The notes beneath the pieces are model-generated. The model was not told the origin of the DNA. It saw only the letters and a list, made by a program, of their open reading frames with translations, and ran no database searches. Shown piece after piece: positions 22,514-34,800 of a stretch of DNA of 64,000 nucleotides (its first letter is position 1; each line of letters opens with the position of its first letter). The translations under genes were made by a program, and so were the position numbers. The stretch is from Trametopsis cervina (lineage: Eukaryota > Basidiomycota > Agaricomycetes > Polyporales > Irpicaceae). Location: positions 312,661 to 376,660 of the forward strand of contig MU278363.1 in assembly GCA_022385755.1 (NCBI GenBank). The letters run 5' to 3'.

Positions 22514-24439
22514 TTGCTGCTGTTGATTGGAGTTGTTCCCGAATAACGAGGTAGCATTGCCAAACAAACTGGTACCGGTCGAGGGCTGTGCGGTCGTTTG
22601 GCCAAAAACTGCAAATGAAGTTTAGAAAAGTAGATCCTAATAAACAATGAAGATGAAGACTTACGTCCGGTACCCGGCGCCTGCGATTGTTGTTGTTGGG
22701 TACTTTGGCCGAATAAGGTGCTGCCAGTACCAAACAACCCTCCGGTGTTTTGAGCACCCTGCTGGCCAGGTTGATTTTGTTGAGGCTGTGTTCCAAAGCC
22801 ACCGAAGGTATTTGTCGGCTGAGTAGAGACGTTGAACAAGGATGGCTTCGGAGCATTTGTATTTGTGCCTGCGGATAGCTCAATACACTCCACACGCCAG
22901 TAATGCGAAACAACGTACCAAAACTACTAAATGCATTTGTAGATGGCTGGGACTGTGCCGGTTGCTGGGAGAATAGACCTGTGCCTGTAGTGGCTGGTTG
23001 CTGCGCGTTTGTTTGACCAAATGTATTGGTGGTGCCACCAAATGCACCCGTCGTATTGGCAGTTCCTACACGACTGATGAGACAGCATCTATGCACAGAG
23101 AACAAAACACGTACCAAATGTACCGAATGGTTTAGGCTGCTGGGTTTGATTGCCGAAAGTGTTACCAAACAGGCCTCCCGTGGCTGGTTGAGGTTGCTGC
23201 TGCTGCTGCTGCCCGAAACTACCAAATGCGCTATTTTGTTGTTGTGGTTGCTGTTGCTGCTGCTGCTGCCCGCCGAATGCACCCCCACCAAACAGGCTCC
23301 CACCTGCCGCAGGCTGTGCTGATGTACCCGCCGCAGGTTGGCCGAAGGCACCAAACGCACCGGTGCCCGTGTTTGTTGTAGTATTTGGCCCAAATCCGCC
23401 AAAACTCGAGGTTGACGGCTGGGTAGGGGCAGCGGGCGTGCCGAATAAGCTAGGAGCAGGTTGCGCAGCTGGAGCGCCAAAGGTAGCTTGACCAAATGCG
23501 CCAGCAGTCTTTCTCCCCTGTTGATAGTCTTGGTAACGCAGTTCCTGAATATGTGGATTACAGGTGAGACGTAGTCCGGTTTTTCAGAAACCATTTCAGT
23601 CTCTCACCTCAAAGGAAGAGCCGCGGTAGGCGGGCATGCATGAGATGCTCTGGTAATGCAGGGTCACGTTGGATGCTGCGGAATCTTTCTCCTGGAAAGC
23701 CAAGTACGGAGGGTTGGACGAGCCCGTGGTCACGGGCGCGACACTATCGTATGATCCACCAGCGGGATTTGCTATATTCGCGTAAATACTGAATTCACGG
23801 ACTACGATGTTTTTACTCACTTGTTGTTGGAGTCCCAAACCCAGTGGACGGCTTTGTACCAAACAATCCTCCCCCGAACGCAGTTGTGGTTGAAGTGTTC
23901 GGCTGTGTACCAAACATGCTCCCACCAGTAGTGGTCCCTGTTCCTGCCGTGTTGCCTCCAAAAGCACCGGCTCCCCCTCCAAATGTCGATGTTGTACCAG
24001 TACCTCCAAACGTCCCAAAGCTCCCAGCGGGTTTCGGTGCTCCAAAGATGCCACTGTTGGCAGTGGCATTATTTGTTGAACCAAAAGTGCCTAAATGATG
24101 GATTATGGTAAGAACAAGAGGGCCACTGGATTGTACGCCACGTACCAAACCCTGTTGTACCAGGAGTTGAAGTATTTGTCGCACCGCCTAGGCCGCCAAA
24201 CATGGGGTTGGCTGTCTGCTGAGGCTGTTGAGGTTGTTGAGGTTGGCCAAAAGCGCCACCTGAACCGAACGCTGCATGCCATGTTGGAAGGGCGCGCGAA
24301 ATGTGTTGATTGGATGTGACTTACCATTGCCGGTACCGAAAGCAGAGGTTGTGGCTGGCTGCCCAAACGTCGAGGTACCTTGCTGCTGCTGCTGCTGCTG
24401 GTTCTGTTGGGGCTGGCCCCACGTCGAGTTTCCGAACAT
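21083..24439 (-). CDS. FG nucleoporin of the Nup98/Nup116 type
   Basis: Eight exons: 24325-24439, 24146-24271, 23821-24090, 23608-23771, 23115-23544, 22919-23065, 22665-22868 and 21083-22608, giving 993 aa. It is full of GLFG/FG repeats in Gln/Thr/Ser/Asn-rich spacers, with poly-Gln tracts. A GLEBS motif (HYQSISCMPAYRGSSFEELR, continuing YQDYQQGRK) spans the exon 4/5 junction near residue 225; in Nup116/Nup98 this binds Gle2/Rae1 for mRNA export. The C-terminal ~155 residues form the nucleoporin autopeptidase-like domain (DGDYFVRPLLSELKKMS, GLVVGRVGYGEIEFLEPVDL). The protein stops at WVFNVDQF, where Nup98 precursors have the HF/S cleavage site, so no Nup96 part is attached, as in yeast Nup100/Nup116. 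It should sit in the nuclear pore channel. Confidence 0.92.
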
Positions 24440-24663
24440 GATCTGAAGTCGTTATCGTCGTGGTCGTTGTCCAAGGCCGGACCAATGGCTCCTGTCCTTG
24501 ACGCGTCTGGGCGGACTTTGTCGGGCTTTGAACTCGCGTCGCGTCGGGCGCTTGTCAATGACCTCAATTTTATGGCAGCTATTCTAACAGTTCGCAATCA
24601 TCGTCTGCACTTGACCACTTTGTAGATCACAGAGGTCACCTTATCTGGCAAGGCAGCCACAAA
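24440..24663. promoter_or_regulatory. Shared divergent promoter, nucleoporin / RPA2
   Basis: Only 224 bp separate the start codons of the divergent nucleoporin and RNA polymerase I subunit genes, so their promoters must overlap. No TATA box is visible. Co-regulation of two growth-linked genes is plausible but inferred. Confidence 0.55.
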
Positions 24664-27600
24664 ATGCCCGACGGCAGTCCCCGAATACCCCAATCCACAT
24701 TCAATACCGTTCATAGAGAACAGAATTTCAAGAGTCCTCCGAAAGATGGACATGTTGTGCCGATACTAAACGAATTCGTCACCCCAATCCTAGAGTCATT
24801 CAATTCCCTGTTCGATGATTCGGGTCTGCCTCACGGAGATGGCGACGGCCGTGGGTTGCTGTCATTGGGCGTCGAAGGCATAGGCGAACGAGTCGTTTTT
24901 GACGGGAAAGGGGATATTGGATCCGAAAGCGGGCAACGAGGATGGGGAAATAGGTTAAGAAGTGCGTACTCATCATTGGCACGTTACGGTTATCAGAATT
25001 TATAGGCTAGCTCTATGAAGTTTGGTATGAACAAGTCTCTATTGCACGCCCAATGGTCTCCGAGAAGGACCAGACCGCCAAGGTCCGCAAAGTATATCCT
25101 TCCGAGGTGTGTTCATCATGTTGTCCTCTCTGCGCAGGCACGCATCTGCTGCGAATATACCGGGATCGACAGTTAAAACGTACTATAGGCTCGCGAGCGT
25201 CTGACATCATATCGAGGCCGAATGACCGCGAAAATATGCTGGCGTATAAATGACGGCCCTGTAGAGACGGAGCAGCGGGATTGTGGATTGGTTCCAATAA
25301 TGGTTCGGGTACGTACTACAATTACTGCCTAGCTATTAATCTTCCATGAACAAACGAACCGCAGTCTATCCGTTGCAATTTGCGTGGAATGTCCTCCGCA
25401 GAGCTGGTTCAACACCATGAAGAACCAGAGGAATTCGGAGGTTACTTCGTCATCAACGGGAACGAACGTTTAATTCGATACCTTATTCTCCCCCGCCGCA
25501 ATCATGTTATATCCCTCATTCGACCCTCCTTCACCAATCGTGGCCCCTCCTACACTCCTCAAGCCGTGCAAATACGTTGTGTTCGCGCCGATCAGACAAG
25601 CGTCACAAATACGTTGCATTACCTATCAAATGGCTCCGCAATGCTTCGATTCAGTTGGCGGAAACAGGAGTACGTCATTCCCATAATGTTGATCCTCAAA
25701 GCACTCGTAGGAGCTTCCGACAAGGAAATCTTTGAGGGCATCATGATGCAGGAGTACGAGGACACCTTCCTTACAGACCGCGTGGAATTATTGCTGAGAA
25801 GCTTCAAGATGTACAGCCTATACACCGGAGACCAGTGCCTGGAGTATCTTGGCGACAAGTTCCGTGTTGTTCTGGGTTTACCAGAAGACTGGACAAATCG
25901 AGCTCTTGGTATTTGGCTGATTGAAAAGATGGTTCTCGTTCACCTAGACTCGCCTCGCGACAAATTCCGTATGCTCTTGTGAGTTTGCTTGAGTAGCTGG
26001 CATTCACCGTATATTGACTCGTTCAAGGTTCATGATCAGGAAGCTGTTCGCGGTCGTGTCCGGGTCGTGTTGCGTCGATAATCCTGATTCTCCTCAACAT
26101 CAAGAGGTCCTCCTTCCTGGACAGTTGTACGGGATGATAATCAAGGAGAAACTAGACGAAGCGTTGACTGCCTTCCGTCGAAGTATAGCAATTGATGTTG
26201 AGCGGTCGGAACCGTCAGTGGACTTTTTCGACAGTAAGTTTATTGGTCATTTGCATGTGGAACTCCTCATGACTGTTCTTTCACAGAGCGGTATATCAAG
26301 AAGATGTTGAGCAAGACGAACTACGATATTGGCGCAAGGCTGTCCAACTTCCTAGCTACGGGAAATCTTGTCTCATCGTCTGGCCTTGACCTGCAGCAAG
26401 CATCTGGGTTTACAATAGTCGCCGAGAAGCTTAACTGGCTTCGGTATATCAGTCACTTCCGTTCAATACATCGTGGGGCTTTCTTCGCCGAGCTAAAGAC
26501 TACTACCGTCCGAAAACTGCTTCCTGAGGCATGGGGTACGTTCCTAACACTGGTATTATCAATGTGTCTTATTCCTCCCTTACAGGATTCCTCTGTCCGG
26601 TGCACACGCCTGACGGTTCTCCTTGTGGTCTCCTCAACCATCTTTCCCGCACTTGTCGCATTGTCACACAACCTCTTTCCGTCGCCCATATTCCCTCCCT
26701 CCTCGTCGCCCTTGGCATGACTCAGTCGTTCAACCCGAAAATTGACGGTCGTCGCAACCTTTGCATACAACTTGACGGTCGAGTGATCGGCTGGGCTCCG
26801 CAGGCAGCCTTGCAACATATGGCCACAACCTTACGGATATGGAAGACGGAAGGCAAACACAACATCCCGCTCGACCTTGAGATCGGTTTTGTACCTGTGT
26901 CGCAAAACGGTCAATACCCTGGCCTGTTCTTGTTTGCATCGAAGTCGAGAATGATGCGTCCGGTGAAGTTCCTGGCGAATGGCAGGGATGATCAGATCGG
27001 GTCCTTTGAGCAAGTGTACATGGACATTGCGTGTACGCCGGAAGAGATTGAGAAGGGCGTGTCAACTCACGTGGAACACTCTCCGACCAATTTCCTTTCG
27101 ATCTTGGCTAATTTGACCCCATTCTCGGACTTCAATCAGGTGAATTCAATGCTACCCGAGTCAAATTCCATTTTCTGACTCTGTCTTCACACAGAGTCCT
27201 CGTAATATCTATCAGTGTCAGGTATGGCATTGCATTGGTTTCATTCAGTAGAAATGCTCACGCAAAAATCCAGATGGGTAAACAAAGTATGGGTACACCA
27301 GCGACGGCGCTGAAGCATCGAACCGACAACAAGTTGTATAGGCTTCAGACCGGACAAACCCCCATCGTTCGACCCAAGCTACACAACACTTACGGGATGG
27401 ATTCTTTCCCTAATGGTACGAACGCTGTCGTTGCCGTCATCTCGTACACGGGGTACGACATGGAGGACGCTATGATTCTCAACAAATCTGCGCACGAGCG
27501 TGGGTTCGGTTACGGAACCATCTACAAGTCCCAAATCATCGACTTGAAGGACTTGCAAGGGAGAGCGCAATCGTCCTCCGCGCCCACGCTCCACTTTGGG

Positions 27601-28913
27601 TTTGGGTACGATATCCGCACCGAAGGAGAGAAGAAGCATCCGTCCACCGAACTCATTGACTTCGATGGGCTGCCTTATGTCGGAAGCCGATTGTCACCGG
27701 GAGAACCCCTTGCGGCTTACGTCGACGACGTTACCGGCAAGACGAAGTTTGTAAAGTACAAGGGCGATGAAGTCGCCTACGTCGACACCGTTCGGCTCCT
27801 CGGTGCGTACCCGCCCGAGCCCCGTTTGTCCATCTCACGTTGACATTGGCCGTATCACTGCAGGCAGCGACGCGGGCGACTCAGAACTGCAGAAGATTCA
27901 CATCACGCTGCGTATAACACGTGCACCCGTCATTGGTGACAAGTTTTCATCGCGTCACGGTCAAAAAGGTGTCTGTTCGCAAAAGTGGCCAGCCATCGAC
28001 ATGCCGTTCTCCGAGAGTGGTATGCAACCAGACGTCATCATCAACCCCCACGCCTTCCCCAGTCGAATGACCATCGGCATGTTAGTCGAGAGCATGGCTG
28101 GTAAATCCGGCGCCATGCATGGTCTTGCGCAGGACGCGACACCGTTCCAGTTCAGCGAAGAGGACACAGCGGTTGACTACTTCGGTGACCAACTCCTCGC
28201 CGCTGGATATAACTACTACGGAAACGAGCCGATGTACTCTGGCATTACAGGACAAGAGTTCGCTGCGGACATCTACCTTGGGGTCGTCTACTACCAGCGG
28301 CTGCGACACATGGTGTTGGACAAGTTCCAAGTGCGGACGACAGGACCCGTTGACCCAGTAACTCGTCAGCCCGTGAAGGTAACGTTAAGCATCACCTGAC
28401 ACTCGCTTGACATACTTAATGAATGAATGAATTCGTATTCAGGGTCGCAAGCGCGCGGGTGGTATTCGTTTCGGAGAGATGGAGCGTGACGCTCTGATTG
28501 CTCACGGCACGTCGTTCCTCCTTCAGGACCGTCTCATGAACTGCTCGGACTATTCCACGGCGTGGGTGTGCAGGACCTGCGGGAGCTTGATCTCGCTTGG
28601 GTATGACGACGTAAGCCTGGGCGAAATGTCTGTAGGGCCCAACGCACGCATCAAGCCGACAGGGCCTGGCGGGGAGTACTGCAGAGTGTGCCGTGCCGCT
28701 GCGGAGGAAGAGGAGGAAAGAGAGAGGAAGGCGCTCGCGACTGGGCAGAACGGCATACAGAACGGGCTCAGAGTGGCTATATCCTCGGAGAAGATGCTCG
28801 GACCGGCGACGAAGGGGGCTGACCTGGACATCGTCGCCATTCCCTTCGTCTTTAGGTATCTGTGCGCCGAGCTCGCCTCCATGGGCATCGCCGTCTCCCT
28901 GGAGGTGCGGTAG
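24664..28913 (+). CDS. RPA2: RNA polymerase I second-largest subunit
   Basis: Eleven exons: 24664-24961, 25021-25106, 25189-25308, 25365-25978, 26028-26233, 26287-26535, 26586-27139, 27194-27220, 27274-27802, 27864-28378 and 28443-28913, giving 1222 aa (yeast Rpa135 is 1203). Beta-subunit landmarks in order: EQVSIARPM and [32 protein letters not shown], the Pol I form of the lobe/fork motif [35 protein letters not shown], the active-site region [26 protein letters not shown], and the C-terminal [17 protein letters not shown] zinc-binding anchor C-x2-C...C-x2-C is at about 1109/1112 and 1146/1149. It transcribes rDNA in the nucleolus. The second exon start is placed after CTATGAAG because upstream acceptors leave an in-frame TAG. 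Exon 8 is only 27 nt. Confidence 0.95.
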
Positions 28914-29966
28914 ATGGGCAGACCTAGATTATTGCTGTCCATTAAGCTGCAGATCCGTTCAGTCGTCGGTGTCATTCTTGGGCAAAAGTACTATCTGTAT
29001 ACTGGTATTATGTGTAATCACTTCTTGCGTTCGACGAAGCCACGGTCTGGCCCTGAGACAGCGTGGAGAACACGCGGTACAGGGTCTTCCGTGTTTACGA
29101 CATTGCTGGCGACTGTGACTGCCGTTGGGAACTGCGACGACGTTCGGTTCTCGGCTCGTGTGAGCAGGCAGCTGTGGCGAAAGGTGGTACCCTAGCCAGA
29201 GTTCACAAGGCCAATTACAGTAGCGCTTATCACGGGCTTGAGGTCACTGCTACTGTACAAGCTACTCAAATAGCCTCGAACGCTTGCACTACGGCGGTCA
29301 CGAAGACTGCTTTCATGTCTTCCATCTTCTAGTCACGGTCTATCAAACATCATCAGCGTCCGGTGAGCGTGGTATAGCGTAATAGATCAGGGAGGAACAG
29401 GACCGGTGCAGGTGCGTTGACGACTGGCGTTGTGAGAAAGACGAGAAGGGGATAGTCATCTGACCGCCTCTCTGCGCAGACTTGCCTGAAGCGTCTTGGT
29501 CTGGCTGTGTCAGAACATAGCTGTTGATGATGAGATGCTAATCCGCATCTGTCACCGTAGCACTCTCATCAAATAGGCTCTGTCTCCCCTCCCACCTCCT
29601 GCTTACTCACTCCCCGGCTGCTTAACCTCCTCCAGCAAGACCTCTCACCCGCCACAGACGTCTACCACTCGTACACTCGCGTTTCGGTGTTTTGTCTCGC
29701 ATCGCCCTGCGCAGTGACCAGCTCCATTCTACAGAGTTTACAGTCAAGGGAACGCTCAGGCAGTCTTCTAAGTCCTCGAGGCAACGTTTTCACTCTAGCC
29801 CTCCCGTACGCCATCTGTTCTTCGGACTTCCTGTCCTCGCCTTCCAAGGATCTCTCTGCTGCGCGTCCTTGTTACTGCGTCTCGGTATAAAAAGCACAGC
29901 TCCTCCCTCCCTGCTACCTCCCTCTTCCTCGCACACACGACATCATACCACTGTATACCCCGCACC
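28914..29966. other. Intergenic region upstream of the SH3-type gene
   Basis: About 1 kb holding the RPA2 3' end and the promoter of the next plus-strand gene. From about 29580 it becomes CT-rich, as is common in fungal promoters. No supported gene. Confidence 0.4.
29886..29894 (+). promoter_or_regulatory. TATA box of the SH3-type gene
   Basis: TATAAAAAG lies 73-81 bp before the start codon at 29967, inside a CT-rich stretch and followed by a CT/CA-rich leader. Position and sequence fit a core TATA element. Confidence 0.6.
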
Positions 29967-30956
29967 ATGCACTCTGAAATAAGCCTCATGCTTCCGCACC
30001 AGAACTCAATAAACACACCTGTGACGTCGACCGAGCCGGGGGAACCGTTTGTAGCCGCGCCTTCTGTCAACGCGGGGCAGATCGTCCTTTCCGAATCATC
30101 TCCGGTCAGCAACACCTGTGAGCTCAGCGACGGCAGCGACTCTGAATTCGACTACCACGATGCCAGCAGCTCTCTACCCCCGCTACGACCTGTCTTATCC
30201 TGGCCCAACGCTGCTTCTGATGCCCACGAGGGTATACACTACGTGAGGGAAAAGTTCCCGCACGACGACATCCCATTCCTCCCCTCGCCATACCGCAAGG
30301 AACCGCTCACGGTGGAGGCGGACGATAAAGTCGTCATCCTGGACGAGGTCTCCGAGCACGCGATACGCGTCAGGTTACTGCGTACCGATGCCGTCGGCAT
30401 CATTCCATTATGGAATGTCGAGGGTCCACTAGAGCGGCTCGCGAGACAGAATATGGAACTGAATGAAGTGGTAAGCTACCTCCGACCTCTGTCCCACCGT
30501 ACACATGTTGACAGTGCCTCAATGATGTAGGTGACAAGCCCGAGGGAACTCGGGGAGACAATGTCGCATCATTCGCGCCGCTACTCTACAGATGAGGAGG
30601 ACCTCGACGCAGACTTCCCTCTAACACCCACCAGCCCCGCCACCTTCCTCCCCGCCCGTTCAAAGTCCCGCAAAGTCGGCTTTTCGAGCAATGAGAAGAA
30701 GACGATCTTCCGATACTTCCCACCTCATGATCCCGAAGAGCAGTGGGACAGCAGCGATTCCGAGAACGGATCGGAGGACGAGGACAGGGACGCACCTGCC
30801 GAAGTCGAGGACTCGAAATGGTGGTGGGACGGCTGGGAGGAGAGCCACGAGCACGAATACGAAAGCGCGGACGAACAGGCTGCCGCCAGCGAGATCGACG
30901 ACGAGTTGGCAGCGAGGCGGCACATGCATCTGTATAACTCCATCATGCTCGCTTGA
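29967..30956 (+). CDS. SH3 protein related to Bud14/Tea4
   Basis: Two exons, 29967-30470 and 30531-30956, give 309 aa. Residues about 95-165 resemble the atypical SH3 domain of yeast Bud14 and fission yeast Tea4: EPLTVEADDKVVILDE is the RT/n-Src part and GIIPLWNVEGPLERLARQNM the end of the fold plus the ERLAR-N extension. In yeasts these proteins bind PP1 phosphatase and link microtubule ends or bud sites to formins. The first 90 residues and the acidic C-terminus (DSSDSENGSEDEDRD, EESHEHEYES) look disordered. It is shorter than Bud14/Tea4, and I do not see an obvious RVxF-type PP1 motif beyond SRKVGFSS near residue 213, which only loosely resembles one. Function in polarity is therefore inferred. 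Confidence 0.65.
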
Positions 30957-31884
30957 GGGTACTCGTGTAATATTTATTCAAGGAACGGGTTTGAGTTAGG
31001 ATAAGGGTACCGTATGTTGTGGAATTCATGGATAATCATTCGGACGCATCGTTGTTGTTGTAATGTACTTGTGGAACCAATCGCACAGAAAGAAAGTATC
31101 ACTATCGCATGTCCTGTAATAGTACCTCCAGGCCAATACCACACAAGTTTATGTATTCAATGACCGCGAGTTAGTTGCCCAGGTCCATTAGCAATGCGCC
31201 GTCGAGAAGCTTTACTCTTCCCCGGAGACGACTTCGTCAGCATCCACCTTATCTCACAGACACACACAGCACATGCAGTGATGGTCATACCCAAGGAACA
31301 TCTTCGCATGCAACCACTGTCTGAACTGAATATCACAAGGACGGTCCAATACGCCATGGCAAACCCGTGTTGCGAATGTGTGGATGCTGCAAATGTGCAT
31401 AATGTTCTTCACACCAATCCCGGTTTCGGTTTCCAAGTTGTGATTATTCGCAGATGAACTAGCCGACACGTACACCAAAAACCAAGGGTAAAGTATAACA
31501 AGCAAAACAGAGAGAGGAGCGGGGCCGGACGCACAAACACAGATGGACGCACTGTCAAACTGGAGAGGGATCGAGTAGATCGAGGGAAAGCAGGAGAAAA
31601 GGAACGTGAAGTTGAAAAGAAGGGAAGTGTCCTTAGGAAAGGAACGACGCAGAGATCTTTGTGCTATGGATTATAGAATAAAGCGGAAAAATCCATCTCT
31701 AGAAGAGGATGACAGGCATATAGGTACTTGGGGCAATATATATAGGACCAGCGGGTGAATTCCAAATGAGACCGATATCCTGTGATCGGGCGTGCATAGA
31801 CTGGGACATGTAAGGGTTTTCCTGGACCAGAAAGGAACGACAGCAGGATATTTGACCTTCAATATGGCACAGTGGAACCAAAGG
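30957..31884. other. Convergent 3' region with a HIT-like open frame
   Basis: Spacer between the SH3-type gene (+) and the histone-fold-like gene (-). A plus-strand frame at 31194-31457 carries FPGDDFVSIHLISQ and HAVMVIPKEH, which resemble the start of a HIT domain, but no HxHxH triad follows. It may be a relic or chance. Nothing else seen. Confidence 0.35.
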
Positions 31885-34800
31885 TTAAGTGGACGAGGCA
31901 GGCTCCAGCGACTCGGTTTCCGCGGGAGTTTCGGCTGCAGACTCCTCCAAAAGATCATCGAATCCCCCCAGATAGTGCATAATGAGGGAACGTTCCATGT
32001 CTGCATTGGAAGTGGCAATCTTGGACGCCTCATCAACAGGGCATGACGTGAGCTTCTGCGGGGCGGCAACCGGTATGATATCGTCGTCGACTTGCGTGAG
32101 GACAGGATACCCGCTCTTCACGAAGAACATGTCGACGAGCAGTCGGCATTCGTCGGCCGTGGTAGCTACCGAGAGCAACCTTCGCAGGTCTTGTGCGTCA
32201 TCGAAGGTCAGACCAGAAGTAGGACCAACCACTACTGGCTCCGGCTTCTCGGAGATATCAGCGCTGTCGACTTCCATAACAGAGTTCGCAACAGTCGACG
32301 GAACTGGAGAGGCTTGAGCCTGGACTTCCGGCTCTGGAGGTGGCGAAGGTTGATGCAGAGGTTCGTCAGGGAGAGCGTGAGGAGCATCATTCGCAGGTGG
32401 CCGCGGTGACGAAGTCGTTGACCTAAGGGACGTCTTTTTGTGCGGCCTGCGCAATGATGCGCTAGGGCTCGGAGGCGCCGTGCCATTAGGACTGGTAAGG
32501 GGGCTGCTGGTGGAGGACGCTTCTGCCCAAAGGACTGCGCCAATGCTGACCTCTGACTTCCCGGAAAGTGTATCACCCCTGGCCCGAGAGTTCGGAATTG
32601 CGGATGTTGGCACAGGTGGGAACTCATCAAGAGGAGATGACGACTTCCTCCGAGGCTTTTCAAGTGGGGGTGCTATGACTGTCTGTATGGGAGGCGGACA
32701 TTCGTCTTCATCTTTCGATTGCGATGGCTCCCACGAGGGTACTGCTTTTCGCACGACGGAAATTCGACGGCCGCCGGCCAAGCGCGGGTTATCAAAGACT
32801 TCGTTCTGGAGGATTCCTCCCAGCGATGCGGGGGGTTCGACTGGAGAACCACCGTTCACCGAATATGATGCCGACGGTGAGACAGGCGGAGGCGTGGGCG
32901 AATAAGAAGCGGGCGGCGTAAAAGATGCCGCTGGCGTTGAGAACGAGCCCTGTGGAGGGGGAGGGGTAGCGACCACAACAGCAGGCATGGCTCTGCCAGT
33001 ACGAGAAGATAACGAAGAGGGAAGATAAGAGGATGGCGGAACCGAGTTCATACTTGGCGAACGGCGGGGATCCGACACGGTCGAGCTTCGTCCGTTTAGC
33101 TTCTCGTTTGACCCACCCAGCGACAATTTGGATATCATGCGTTGAAGACGGCCAGACCTGCTTCGGGAGGACTCCAAAGAGATCATGCTGGCATTCATGT
33201 TGGGAGGCTCTAGCTCTTGGGGAGGACCTTCGTCCAAGAAGTCGATAAGGTCCCTGGCAGTCTTGGAGATGTAGGGCTTGCCAGGAGTTTTTGGCGTCTT
33301 AGGCGGTGACATGGGCATGATTTCATCGTCGTCTCCCCCCATTACATCGTCCAGGTCCAAGGACTCTCTGTTACGTGCAATCTTGCGAGTTCTGGGAGGT
33401 CTGCCATACTGCATGGGCGACCCGTTCGACACCATGTTGTCTCTCTGTGGGACTAGGATGGAAGGAGGAATTGGGGGTACACCGGGTTTGATTTGACCTA
33501 CGGACCGTTTCTTCGCCAACACCTGAGGATTGGATATTGTGACTGACCGCGAACGAGCTGCGGCGGGAGGTGAAGGTCCTGCACCTGAGAGGCTAGTCTG
33601 ACGAGTACGTGGGACAACCACGGTTTGACTTGGGCTGAGAGGTTGTGCCTTGATGGGTGAAGGTTCATCGTCTTCGGTGATGGCATCGACAACCCGAGCG
33701 TGGGCGCGTCGCGCACTGACAGCACGCTTCACTTCGCTGCCTGCCACCGCGAGGAACGGGTCATTCTCAACCTCCTGACCAGCAGCTTTGGCACGCCTCT
33801 TCTCCTGCTTGTACACCTTTAGTGCGGGATCGTAAATCAGCATAGCCTCCAATAACGGTCTGATGGACCCACGCACCTCCATACTCTTCAACCTGTCCGG
33901 AGTGAGCGATACCTTCATGGTCGTGCTGGACCGCATGAGCTCATCAAACTCCTGCAGTGCCGCCTCGTCCTGAGAGCGAAAGGGAAAGGAATGAAAATCA
34001 CCGCTGGCGGTTGTTGCGATGGAACTCACCACAAGGTCAAAAGAGCCGCTTCTTTTAGAGTCCTCATCAAAACTTCGGGGAGTCTCCGAGCGATCATGAT
34101 CGCTTGATGAGCGGCCAAAGATCTTGATCCGCGATTTATCGTATGATCCCCGACTGCTACTTAATTGGGAAAACACGGCGGCCGCTGCTGCGCCTGGGCC
34201 CACGCTGTCGGAGGAAATGCGCTGGCGGTGACCTTGAGGGGAAGCAGCGTCGCGCCTCAGCAGGTCGGGGCTTGGGGATATTGGTTGTGGGGAGGAGAAC
34301 GACCTGTCTATGCTCTTCGAGGACTTGGACATCGACCTCGTTCGCTTTGGTGCCTTCGACAGCGCTTCAATCTGTTCGTAAACTGCAGTGCCGTACCAGA
34401 TCAGAAAAGGACCCTTATGCCCTGCACACTGACTCACCTTTCATCGCCTTGAATGTAGCATATACCAACGGGTCTTCACATAGTGCGACGAATAAGTCAT
34501 TGACGGTGGCGAGTGTCCGGCTGCTGTCTCGTGCAGCAACGCGGCTGACGTTGGAGAGGACGTGTCTATGCAACAAGATTGTTAGTGTTATACCCCACAT
34601 CGCGAATCAGATACGCACTGGCAAACATGCCTAGAGAGGCGCATTTAGCGTTAATATGGCATGTCGAATGAGAGCACGCACTCCAGTATTGCAGTTAAAT
34701 ACAGCGCAGCCGGTGCCATGAGACTTGGGTGAGGAGGCTCGGTTCCCCCAGAGTTGATCATTCGCTCATTTAGTCGCCTCTCCACCTCCGCATCCTCGTC

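Noticed and set aside
22480..22540. CAG/CTG repeat tracts in the nucleoporin as a mobile or regulatory element
   Set aside because: They are in-frame poly-Gln tracts in FG-repeat spacers, ordinary for this family.
34566..34681. A single 116-nt intron instead of two introns around a 12-nt exon
   Set aside because: It would keep the frame, but both short introns have full donor, branch-like and acceptor signals of normal size, and the H2A-like alignment needs the extra four residues. Kept as an alternative to test.
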